Shown here piece after piece: positions 41,050 to 52,900 of a DNA stretch of 64,000 nucleotides. The position numbers and the translations under genes were made by a program. How positions within the stretch are numbered: position 1 is the stretch's first letter; every line of letters begins with the position of its first letter. The notes below the pieces were generated by a model. That model ran no database searches and had not been told where the DNA came from. It worked only from the letters and a program-made list of their open reading frames with translations. Source of the stretch: Ophiura sarsii (taxonomy: Eukaryota; Echinodermata; Ophiuroidea; Amphilepidida; Ophiuridae); the NCBI GenBank assembly GCA_035610835.1, contig CM069455.1, positions 18,613,874 through 18,677,873 of the forward strand, read 5' to 3'.

Positions 41050-43400
41050 ACCAACTGCCTAGCCAGAGAGGGTGGGGATGGGTTGGATGTAAGGAGGCGA
41101 TTATGGACAGATGGGCTGATGGAATTGCCAACTTTGCATACCAGCTGGGATAAATTGGGCGACGGCTGGACAGAACAGGATAAAGTACCTAGATCTGCTA
41201 TCAAGACCAGCGTTATTATCGATGCTATGGCATTTATCAAAAGATTCCAGGATATGGACAGCAAGGATTTCTCCGAGCTAAGTACCATACATGGTGAAAC
41301 TTCTACCCATAAGCCCACCTGGATGCGATCTTATACAATATATCGGGGATAGATATGACGTTCATCCGCATGAGAGCCTCAAATATGAAGAAAGACAGCG
41401 AAGGGGAAAATGTATGACAAAAACAAGAATGTATGAGCTCCGTGATAAACTTGTCATACTACAGTGGAAATGATTTGTAGCCAATTCTGTCAATAAAGAG
41501 AATCTTCTCCAATATCTCTGTACTACATGGACAAAAAACATGCAACGTTACCTGAAAACTGTAGTGTCATGCTGGGAGGTCTATTGTCAGGACCAGCTAC
41601 TCTCCTTTTCTCCAAGTCTTTGGAAAGTCTTCCAAATATGTCATGTACGAGGAGGCAGATACACGAATATTTGCACACGTAAAGTAGTGTGTCGAAACCT
41701 TAGGATACTCACGAGTTGTCATCGAAACAACTGATTCCGACATTATTATGATAGACATTTACTTCAGCACAAGGATCACTTGTTTTTTAGAGCTCTGAAT
41801 ACATAAGGCAAATAACAAACGTTTACTTGCCTTTTCACTCCATTGCCGGCAATCTACAAGCCAAGTATATAGCCCACACATTACATCAATTCTTCAGAGC
41901 GCATATACCTTGAATGGTTGTGATACCGTTTCTTATTCTTTTCGAAGAGGTAAGCGAATTGCCCTTAAAGCAGCCTTGGAAAGTGCACATTCTCTCGCCC
42001 CGCTTCTGGAGTATGGAACACCAGGCCGTAGCCTTAAAGATGATGTGATCTTCGATATGTTTTTCTTTCATTATACAGGCTGTCCCAAAATGATTAGTAC
42101 CCATCGATGCCCAAAGTTCAATAATTTTTTTCATCATCAAAATCAATGAGATTAGATCCGTTGTTTTTCTATCATATTTGCTATACTCTACCCTTTTATT
42201 AGAATTTTAGATTATGAATATCGGACTTATTTTATTGAAGTTACACTCCATTGTGTAAGACATGGTGATTTCACCTTTTTGGCAAAGTGCAAAAAAACGT
42301 GTTTTAAACAGCTTGTTTGTAAGAAACTAATACATTCTCTCAATCGCTTGTCTGCTAATAGCTTTGGTCCCTTTCTATTTTAAACTGCTGTTGTATCATA
42401 TTGTTGTTCAATCCATTAATACTTCTTCATTTTGATTCAATTTGAAGAGTAAAAATGGATCGTCACGCATGAGCGACCCCAAGCTTTGTTTCTATAATGA
42501 GCTAATTCTGAGGCTAAACTTGAAGGACATTTAAACAGGTAAATACGTGGTCATGGGTAATTAGCAGTGGCTTTGACTTCTTTTTTCATATTGGGGATGC
42601 AATTTCCTACAAACTTGCTGAAAATTATAATAGTCCCTTAGTGTTTAATCTCACGAAATCCATTATACAACGTGAAAATGAAATCTGGTGATTCACCAAA
42701 TACCACTTCATTTAGAAGTCGCTAAACTCTTGTCAAATAAAACAATGAACGGGGTCACTCAAGTGTGACAAACTTCTTTTACCCGTTAAATTGAATTAAG
42801 GAATATAATTATTAATGATTTAACACCCATAACTAATAACAGTTACAACAGAAAGACACACAAGAGTAGACAAGAGATTATGAGAATACACAAGTTTCTT
42901 TCAAACAAGCTGTAATAGCACACACATTTTTTTAGCACTTTGTCAAAAAGGTAAAATCACCATGTTTTACATAATGGAGTGTATCTTGAGTTTGATAAAT
43001 CCGATATTCATGATCTAAAATTCTAATAAAATAGTACAGTATGACAAAGATGATGTAAAAACAGCGGACCTAATCCCATCGATTTTGATGATGGCAAAAA
43101 TGATTGAACTTTGTGCATCGATGGGTACTAATCATTTTGGGACAGCCTGTACAACAGCAACGGTAACAATCATGATTCACTGGATAGAGAACGTGCCCAC
43201 ATGTTTGCAACAAGGAAGGGTGATATTCGTACACTTCCACCAACTGAGGATGCCTTAAGTTGCATGTTCTTCGTAGTCTTCATCAACTTGCTTTCTGGAA
43301 GCGAGCTGCAGAAGAGAGTCCACAACTACCAAACCCATGCTCTTTTGGGAAAAAGTCAAGAATGATTGTTTAGTAGCAACGCCAATGACGAAACCTTCCA
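41050..43400 (+). pseudogene. Decayed multicopy ORF with nuclease-like N-terminus and GCDTVS motif
   Basis: Readable stretches in shifting frames are SVIIDAMAFIKRFQDMDSKD, FSELSTIHGE, ISPPGCDLIQYIGDRYDVHP, ESLKYEERQRRGK, MYELRDKLVILQWK, ENLLQYLCTTWTKNM, then around 41850-42040 AGNLQAKYIAHTLHQFF, HTLNGCDTVSYSFRRGKRIA, and after the inserted hairpin element a tail at 43155-43390. The VIIDAMAFI...GDRYDV segment is reminiscent of PIN/FEN-type nuclease folds. I recall similar ORFs with C-terminal GCDTVS in many invertebrate genomes but cannot name the family. Many stops; broken by the 42076-43149 insertion. Confidence 0.5.
42076..43149. mobile_element. 1.07-kb hairpin DNA element, TIR CAGGCTGTCCCAAAATGATT, TSD TA
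   Basis: Left end TA-CAGGCTGTCCCAAAATGATT and right end AATCATTTTGGGACAGCCTG-TA are perfect inverted repeats. The arms stay complementary for about 270 nt, for example GTGATTTCACC...AACAGCTTGTTTGTAAGAAA against its reverse near 42890-42965. The middle (about 42360-42890) is unpaired and non-coding. TA duplication and hairpin arms suggest a Tc1/mariner-type non-autonomous element. A diverged end copy lies at 59598-59640. Confidence 0.85.
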
Positions 43401-45931
43401 AACCTGAGTCAGTAAAACACAAACTCAAATGCAATTAATTGCCCTAAAGGGCAAATGTCTCAGAGGGTACATGTGTACAAAAGCTAACGTAAAGTACTCT
43501 TTCATCCTAAGGAATGTCATAGAATTCCTGCAGTTATAATTACAGATATTGAATATATAGTCATAAATGATATGTGCATGATGTATCTCCATATCTTAGA
43601 CTTATGTTAACATCTGGTTGAGAATATCTTCCTAAATGATTCCTCTTAATGATATTCCTGGTGCTAGAATAATGTACCAGCACCATGTATATTTTGATTA
43701 TACTGACTGACTGATATGTACTATGTTGTTTATACATAAAATATTGAAACCGTACACAAAGCCTGGATCCCATTAGACTATTCTTTCGAACCTATCAGGG
43801 GTTAAGTGTAACTGTTAAGTCTATGTTATTGAGTAAAGATCTTAGTGTGATTTTGGAAATGTGGATAGTTTTCCATTTACCCTATTGTCAGACAACAATG
43901 TAGCAGTCATAAAGAGTCTTCAGAAATGTCCAAATTTAAACGAGCCAAACGTTAATACCAATATGAATAGCGTATATTCATATTTATTCATATTTAGATT
44001 ATTGAATTATTATTATGTTTTATCAGTGACAGTTACTAAGAATGTCTTAAGGTACACTTGGAAGTGTAAATGACGTTTAAGGTCACATACATGAGGATTA
44101 TGTGTTTATGAATGATTGGTAATATGAGTTGAACATAACTATGGTATCACTATGCTATATTATAACATGATATGAACCTTATACATAAAAAACGTATTGG
44201 TAATCTTAATACAAAAATTTGTCTACATTATGCTTGGTCTGTATTTTTAGCGTGATGTTAACTGTCATTTGACCCTGACCTTGATATAAAACCTAAGACA
44301 AGGTTCCCTAGTTTTGGAGTATGTACCATTTTTCAAAATATGATATGACGTCAGATAGTTTTCCCGCTTGATACAGTGGATATGACGTATAATATAACCC
44401 CTACCCCTATGATGTGTATTAAAAATCTGAAAAACGTCTTCTTAAAGGGTGGTGTAATAATGTTGTAATATTCGTATTTCGCAAGAGTTAAACAGGAGCA
44501 GGACAATTAATTATTGTTAACTAGGTGTATCCCTGCCAGAAAATAATAACATTAGGAGTATGTTAGGAGGTCAGGGGTCAACCCCTCAATTTGAGGTCTT
44601 GGGCTCCTACTTACTAGATAGTGTGCATGAAGGAATGCGAGGTGGGAAAGCAATATATGAAAGGAAAGCTGAAAGTTGCGCATTTACACCCCTTTTCATA
44701 TTAGTGGCTGTTAGGACACTATTAAGCTATTAAGTTATCTGCCATTTAGCAGGCAGATAGCTTGTTATTAGGGCTTTTAAATGATACCAAATTTGTTGAG
44801 ATAGCTTTTGTGGTTTTAAAAATATTTGAGGAAAATGACAGCACAAAGCTAAAAAATGTAACAGCACCACCCTATTGGGAGGCGAGTTCATAACGCGTGA
44901 CCCTAGTGAGTCTGGCCATGGTGGTCTGGCTACGTCCGTCTATCTTCTTCTCACTCACATGCTCACGGTCCCGGGGTCAGTGAACATACCAAGCGGGTAC
45001 ACTTAACACTAACATGATCAAATCAAAATAATAGTCTAGTTCCTTTTAGCTTCAAAAGTCGATGTAAACAGTGTTACGTGTGCTGCGCACGATCATTCCA
45101 AAACAACACACAGCGGATGCGCGCGCGTAAACTATGGTGAATTCTTATATAGTGGGTGTGGTTTGAGATGTCAGCAGGCAATTTGATTGGTTTTTGGCCG
45201 ATTTTCAGCCGACACGCCCATGCATTATGAGACAATGGTGCATAGTTTGGGGCGGGGTTTAATTCATTCGAAAAATAATACCTTCAGCGCGTATGATCAA
45301 CGCGTCATTGCCTTAGCGTGCCCTACGCAAAGTCGCCGCCGTATGCGTTGTGGGTATAACGCAGCGATGACAGATGCGTGTGTGCTAAAGAACGCGATTA
45401 ATTTGAAGCAGGATGTTGGAAAACAGCTCGCTGGATTCGCCGATTTTATAAAGGGGGACATTTGTTGTTGTTTGTTTAAAATAAATCTAACAAACTGCGT
45501 TATTTTATGATAAAATATCAAAATAACCAATAAACTAAATAAGAATGCGGCGACCATACACGACTCCAAATATGGTACAGCCTATACATTATAAGACCAT
45601 CGTCTATAGCAAAACAGCTAAGAACTATGTTTTATTCTCTAACTATTGTCCGTTTTTCGCCAAAAATGTCATCCAATTTGATTTTTACGGATTTATTGAA
45701 ATGTATTCATTATACTTTGTGAAAATAGCTGTTTGATTTAATTGATGTAATTTCGTGATTTTACCGGCGTATGAATACACATGTCGAAGAGGCGGTATTT
45801 CAGTATCGAAAATACAGGCCTAGTCTAAAGGGGCATAGATAGAAAAATCTAATCGGTCACCCCGACCTGAAAATTAGATATTAAGATAAAATCAAATCAG
45901 TTTTCAGGCCCGTAAGACACTTTTTCACAAA

Positions 45932-45972
<41 letters not shown>

Positions 45973-46360
45973 CGTTTTTAAATAAAACAAATGTGAGTCA
46001 AATATGCGCGCGTATCGCGCGAAAACTTTCGAATTTGCACCTAGTTTGTGCACGATCGAGGTACATTTTGGCTCTAAACAAGCTTGTAGCAAAGAATATT
46101 GCATTTTGGGAAGACAAATGCGCATCTGTGTACACATTTTCCGGGGAAGATTTTCAAAGGGGGGGCGATCGCCACCATCGCCCCCCCCCCCCCTTCTTAC
46201 GGGCCTGGTTTTATACAATCACGGTAACTCGAAATAAACATGATCTTCCAAAGCTATTTTCCCATAGGAAAGCATTGCGGAGCGCAATAGTGGCGTGCAC
46301 CCTTAAGGTATGGGGGAGTTGTGGACTATGCCGATTAAAAATTAAAAATTAAATCCCTAT
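43400..46360. other. Intergenic, AT-rich then CpG-richer, no gene recognised
   Basis: No recognised gene or domain. The stretch 44880-45530 is richer in CpG and contains a 107-codon plus-strand frame (45187-45510) without family resemblance. A solo MITE end (TIR GGGGTCAGTGAACATACC) is at 44972-45003, and the poly-G foldback lies at 45905-46210. Confidence 0.6.
45905..46210. mobile_element. Foldback with CAGGCCCGTAAG ends and a 41-nt poly-G tract
   Basis: CAGGCCCGTAAG at the left and CTTACGGGCCTG at the right. Inside the left end is an uninterrupted run of 41 G (45932-45972) and inside the right end a run of C (about 46180-46193). Related ends occur at 51904-51945 and 52235-52270. The TIR looks hAT-like, but I see no target duplication. 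Confidence 0.65.
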
Positions 46361-46363
46361 TAG

Positions 46364-46823
46364 GGGGGCACTACACTAAATCCTTCCGCGTTTGGTGTAG
46401 GGTTCGGAGAAATAGTACCTATATCAATTTGATCATCGTCCCAGGGGAAGCAAATAGAAGTAAATCTTGCTTATTTTTTATGAAAAAGATAGAATAGAAC
46501 CTCAGCATTGCTAATGTGGTCAAAAATCGTCGGAATCGAATACGCACGGGAGCCTAGGCTGCGGAAGGATATCGTTACCGGAACCGGTGAGGAAGCGAAA
46601 ATATCGGTTTAAAATGGTGAGGGCGCTGTTTAGGTGACCGTAGCGAAAAATTTCATCTAGATGGGTCAAGAAAAATCAAGTTTAAAATAAAATTCAACAC
46701 ATATCTAATACATTCATGCGAAATAAAAACTTCCATCATTGTTACGTGGGGTAAAAATACGGTCTTGAAAAAGGGCTGAAACGCGTGTATTTCAATGGGA
46801 GACGTATTTAGTGGTGTGCCCCC
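46364..46823. mobile_element. MITE, TIR GGGGGCACTACACTAAAT (copy 2)
   Basis: Ends GGGGGCACTACACTAAAT and ATTTAGTGGTGTGCCCCC are inverted repeats. The interior is close to the 36.7-kb copy. It lies just downstream of the SBP-like stop codon. Confidence 0.83.
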
Positions 46824-46896
46824 TTGGGGTAATTTATAATTACTCTATTAATAATTAATTTAATTTAATTGAAATTTTGCTGAATGATGTAAACGT

Positions 46897-46943
46897 TTAC
46901 AGTCCGATGCAGAAATCCTCCGGATCAGGTCCAGAAATGTGCC
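46897..46943 (-). CDS. SBP-like gene exon 8 (terminal)
   Basis: Completes Gly308 and encodes HISGPDPEDFCIGL then TAA. Acceptor ATACAG. I see no exact AATAAA signal in the roughly 90 bases downstream before the neighbouring MITE. Confidence 0.8.
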
Positions 46944-49900
46944 CTGTATAATAAATGAACAAAACAAGTTTTATTTTAAGGAAAAACTGGTTGATTTGAG
47001 TTCTTTTATTTAGGGCGACAACAAACTAAAAATGTCAACACTAAATCTGCAAATATCGGGAATTAAAAAAAAATGTAACCACAATTTTTCGACAGATTTT
47101 TGGCCAAAAAACGGCTAATTTTACATGATTTTAGAACAAAAATGTTTTTGAAAAAAATGTTTTTTTTCCTCGCCTAGCCGCCCATTTACCGCCAGCCACT
47201 GTTCATCCAAGCCTGACTGAACATTAGGTGCCGACATATTTACGATCATATTCAACAAAATCAAATCGGTCATACCAAAGACATGTTGATTTTAAGATAA
47301 AATGTTATAAAAAAGCGTTGGTTTATAGCATAAGATTGCAATTTTTCACAAAATAAATCGATAGCACATAAGAAATAGAGCGGTTTGCCTCAATAAGCGA
47401 TCAGTAGCAAAGCCTACATGGAGAGCGAATTGGTGTTATCTTCCCTTAATTAAGAATGAAAATAATATTAATGCAATGATGCGTTTTTGTTCTATTTATT
47501 TAAAGAAAATAAAACAAGTAGATACGACATTGGCTTACCGTGTTGTTCTCTCACATCTTTGCATATTGCTCGATATTGGGTGGTTGCCATCAAGCGTTCG
47601 AACGCTGGGTTCCACCATTCTTGAAAACGACTATCTTTTCGAGTCATCATAGACAACCCGCCAATTGCGCAGCTTGATATATCGGGACTAATGATCTCTA
47701 CGCCGTCCGTGTTTCCGTAGCTAACTTTGGTGTCAAATCCGGCGTCAATCTAACAGTGATGAAACAATAAAAAGTCTCAAAATTAATGTAAGCTGGTGAT
47801 ATAGGACTTTAATTAATGTAAATTCAGAATGCTACATCTTTTCTTCGCGGGGAATCTCTAATCCTAAATTTAAAAGGTTGGTGAACTGGATGTCATGCAC
47901 TGATTCAATTGAATGCAGAATAGCCCGGGTGCGATTCCCTTTGTAGTAGTGATATGCGCATGGCTACATGGATAACCACGATACACTCGGTTTGCAGCGT
48001 ATGTTCAAAGAACACTTACGAGAACCGTGCTTAAGGGGGTGTGGACTCTCAGGTACAGTCTCCGTAAAACTGCCGTAATTTCTTCAATATTTGATTTAAT
48101 ATTTATATAAGTATACAGTTTTTTGCAGAAAAGGGTTCAATGAATCCAACCATGATAATGAAATTGACCATTTTGGAAAAAAATATTTAAAAAAACGTTT
48201 TTTGACCCATTTTAGGTTACTAGTTTATGATAATCCTGATAACATTCCCCATGAGCGGTTTTTTTTTTAATATCTTATTTATTTTTTGAGTTACAGACCA
48301 AAAACTGCCAAAAATGTGATTTTTTTTTAACCGCCAAAATCATGAAAATCACATTTTTGGGAAATGAACACATTTTTTGGCACTTTTTGTTCTCAAAAAA
48401 TAAATAAGATATTAAAAATAAAAAAACGCTCCTGGGAATGTTATCAGGATTATCATAAAACTAGTAGGCCTATGACAAAATTTAACAAAATATACGGTAT
48501 TTTGAGATATCTTTTCCAAACCTAAAATGGGTAAAAAAAAACGTGTTTTTTATAATTTTTTCCAAAATGGTCAATTTCATTATCATGGTTGGATTCATTG
48601 AACCCTTTTCTGCAAAAAACTGTATAATACGTTTATAAAGATTAAATGAATATTGAAGAAGTTACGGCAGTTTTACGGAGGCTGTACATGAGAGTCCACA
48701 CCCCCTTATTAATATTAAGATTCAATGATCTTCGTCTTGTGTATCTACCGTGACAAGTCTTAAGGAGGATGCACCACGATAGAATTTGTGTATAGAATTT
48801 TCTTGTATTTACTGTGAACCAGGTTTGAACGATTATAACAAATTTAAATGGGAGTCACCGACTTGGGTTTTGAGCTACAGCCATTTTTGACTACTATTTA
48901 GTACACAATCCTATGGAATTAAATTTAGGCCGAAAAGTCTTGTATTTAAAAACAGAACTGCTCCACCACTGTTTCTGTTAATGCCTTCACGAAAGACTGT
49001 CATGAGGCTGATGTATATATGATTTAATACATCACTTATTGATGACTGCACTAATGCGAAATATTAGCTATCACCAATCCAGTAAGTGTTTAATTCCGAG
49101 CACGGATAACCCACATATCCTCATCATACAGTGGCCAATCATAATAGAACTACCCTCACCCAAAAACCCTCACTCAAACCCATTGTGCCCAAACCCCATA
49201 CAAGTGCTTTTCTCTATCCCATAATAATTAACTGATTGACCATCCCATAATAATAAATGTCTGTATACTTCCATTCCATGTAATGGGTCAAGTAAAACAT
49301 TTCCCAATTTATATACGGCTTGTGCCGCTACTCACGTCACGTCACGTCACGTCACGTCACGTCACGTCACGATTACGTTAATCACGTTTCACGTTAGTGT
49401 TTAAAAAAAATCACGTTGATGTTAATCACGCTTCGCGTTCGTGTTTAAAATTCACATTTCACATTCATGTTTACAAATCACGCTTCATGTTCACGTTTAT
49501 GAATCAGGTTGTTAACAGGGAGTATACACGTATGCGATATACAATTTGCCCGTGTAATGGCTTCAGGTCCCCGCCCCTACATTTGTGAATCATAAATTTC
49601 GCATAGCATGATTTTTGCGTATTTTACGAACTATTACAACATAATTTGCTTGGACAAATGCAAGACTGCAAGTAAATGTATCCAGTTTTAATCATGTTCA
49701 TACTAGTTTTCAGCTCAGAAAAAATACTTCTGGGTCTGGCCAGGAGGTGTAACATTAATGGGAAGTGTGTTTTTTAAGCACCAACGTGAAAGCTTGATTA
49801 ACGTGGAACGTGAAAGTGAACGTGCGTAATACGTGACGTGGCGTGAGTGTTCAGCAGAAGCCATTTATACCATTTCCTGCTAGGCTGCTCCCTCGGTCCC

Positions 49901-52900
49901 ACATTAATCACTAACTGTATGCATGCCTTATGACAAAGAGAAAGGCCTACAGTTTCCGTTCCTCACCTAAATGTTGTTTCTTTTATTATATTATGTGTTT
50001 GCTACAAAGTAAGACGAGCAAGCTTTCTATTGATATTATAACACAATATTATGATGAACACCCGGGGGGTCAGTGAACATACCAAGCGGGTACACATAAG
50101 CGTCCAAGCACCTCTGAAATGGACCCTAAATGGCGTAAACCAGAACACTATTTTGATACCCCTAAATGGCGTAACACATACAAACCCTACCCTAAACGGC
50201 GTTACCAACACTGAATATGCACCCCTAAATGGCGTACTATAGTAGGCCTAATGCTCAAAATAATCTTAATTCATAATCATCAATCATGTGACATTCATTA
50301 TACAGATATGCATGTGATATTGCATGATCATGATGATGTAGAAGTAGGGAAATATTGAAGATTTTTTTCAACATTTTGCATGTTTATTGAAAAGTCACAC
50401 ATACAACTAAATTTAGCCCGGCAATTAGTACCCCTAAACGTCGATACCTCGATGCTGTAATGGATACCCTAAAGTGCGATGCCCCCTAAAAAGTACCCCT
50501 TTTTCAGAAAGACGTCGACGACGTCGTGTGGTGAAATCTGGACCCTTTTCGACGTTATTTTTGGACGCGGATGCGTACCCGCTTGGTATGTTCACTGACC
50601 CCCCCCCCCCCCCCCCGGATGAACATTATCATGAAATAATTATCTGAATTTTTACAGAGGGCGCTCTCACACACAGACGATGCCGGGCACGGGCTCGTTC
50701 ACGAATATTCAAGGTTAAATCATACGTACGAGTTTACGTGATCAAGCAAATGGGACGAACGGTTAACGACGGATTAAATTCAAAAAATGATACTGATACT
50801 GACACATGGTTACATTTCATCAATTACATGTATAACACATTTTCATATGCTTTTCATCATGTTTACATTGCAAACATCATTACATAACATATTTTCGTAT
50901 GCTTTTCAGCATGTTTACATTGATCATGTATAGCTCATTTTCATACGCTTTTCAGCATGTTTACACATTTTCATATGCTTTTCGGCATGTTTACCTGTTT
51001 ACATATCAATTACATTTTCATAAAGTATGCTTTTCGTCATGTTTACATTGCATATCATTACATAACACATTTTCATATGCTCTTCAGCATGTTTACATTG
51101 CAGTTATAGCTAGTTATCATCAGTATTTGTGACGAATCTATTCTAGTTATAGGCTTATAGCCTACAATCATAGAAAAAAGGTGTTCGAACACTGACCATT
51201 GTTTGCACCGTTTAATTACCCTATATAGTACGCATTTTAGAGTCATGTGAAAATATCAATTTGCATCTGCTAGCCTGAAAGCCCCCTTCAATATACCCCT
51301 CCCCTCCCCCCACCAATCAATGTTGCTAGGCCACGGGCTGATGTTTGGCAAGTTGGGCGACTCAACATTGATCAGGGGAAAGGGGGATGACTTTACATTA
51401 GGCCTACTAAGTGTTCGAACACTTTTTTCTAACATTGTAGGTATAATATACGGTATATAAACGTTTATGGACAAACCTCTCCGGCTGCTATAGCGGCCAC
51501 AAACTCAGCCCGCGCCGGATAGTGTATGATATTTTTAACTGGTAGAGCAGCTCCCTGTATCAATTAAATACATGTAAATACATATTACTAATTGGTTTAT
51601 ACATACATGTAGGTAAAACAGCGAGCACTAAACTTTACAAAAGCTATGTAGGTTTGACGTATTACTGGTGGCACCCACCACCAAAGCACCAACCCATCAA
51701 GTCAACATACTTAGTGAAAATGACAATAATCTCTATCTCTAAAGCTTTATAACCTCGGTTGCGAACGACCTCGAGGGGCGATCAGGAGTTCACCTTTCAA
51801 ATATTTAAATATCGAAATATTTGAATTGCACCGCTATTAGCCACTCCACGCTGCAGTCGAATACCCGGTGTCGAATATTGCTCTGACACCCCCCCCCCCC
51901 CCCCAGGCCGTAACTAGGGGGGGGGGGGGGGGGGGGGGGGGGGGACGCCCCTACCCCCAAATCTGAAAAAGTCCTTTTTTTGTACCAATGTACCTTTTTT
52001 GGTACCTATGTACCTTTTTTTGGTACCAATGTACCTTTTTTGTGTGAAAACGCCCCATTTCTCATTGTGTAAAGCGTTTTTTCGGGCCGTTTTGGACTAA
52101 AACATGTCCTAACCCCCACCCCCCCCCCCCCCCCCGTTCTCAAAATTGTCTGAGATGACTAACGAAATTGGGGGCAACCTTTTACGATTTTTTGGGTACC
52201 AATGTACCTTTTCCAGAAAATACGCCCCCCTAATAAAAATCCTGCTTACGGGCCTGCCCCCCCCCCCCTGTCCCGTTGTTGTACCTCAAAGTTTTATGTG
52301 TATCATTTTGTATCGCACTTTGAATAGCGAAATATCGTCCTCGAAATCTTGCCCCCCCCCCCCCCCCCCCCCTCCCCCCGAAATCTCGCATTGTTTATCA
52401 CGAAATTTCGCATTTATAGGCGAAATTGTATGTAAAATGTAATAACGAAATTTCGGGTCGCGATACGAAATAAATACGAGATTAATAGCGAAGTTTCGGG
52501 GACATGTTACGCGAGTAGAGGTCGCGATACGAAATGATACCAATAAAGCTTGTTCAATAGTACTCACCATGATAAGGTCTGTTTCCCGCGCTAGGCATAC
52601 GTCATCAAACACGTAGCCATCGATGAACCCTATAGTCTTTCCTGTGATGTCTTGCCAGTTAAAACCAAGAGGGTTGCCAGGCTTCACGAGAAACACACCA
52701 GGGGCGTTGGTTTTGGTAAAAGGGACGGTGAATTGGAATGTTCTGGCCCGTACGTAACTATGTGACCACGCTATGGTAAATATGAAATCCATAAGTAATT
52801 GTTATTTTATCTAGTTTTAGAATCCTGCATATAATCCATCAGAGGATTTTGGTGATCTCTCCTCAATAACTATAAATAGGCTTTGAAATCCATTTGCCGA

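Noticed and set aside
45187..45510. 107-codon plus-strand frame in a CpG-richer stretch
   Set aside because: No recognisable motif, no flanking splice or promoter evidence; noted only within the intergenic entry.
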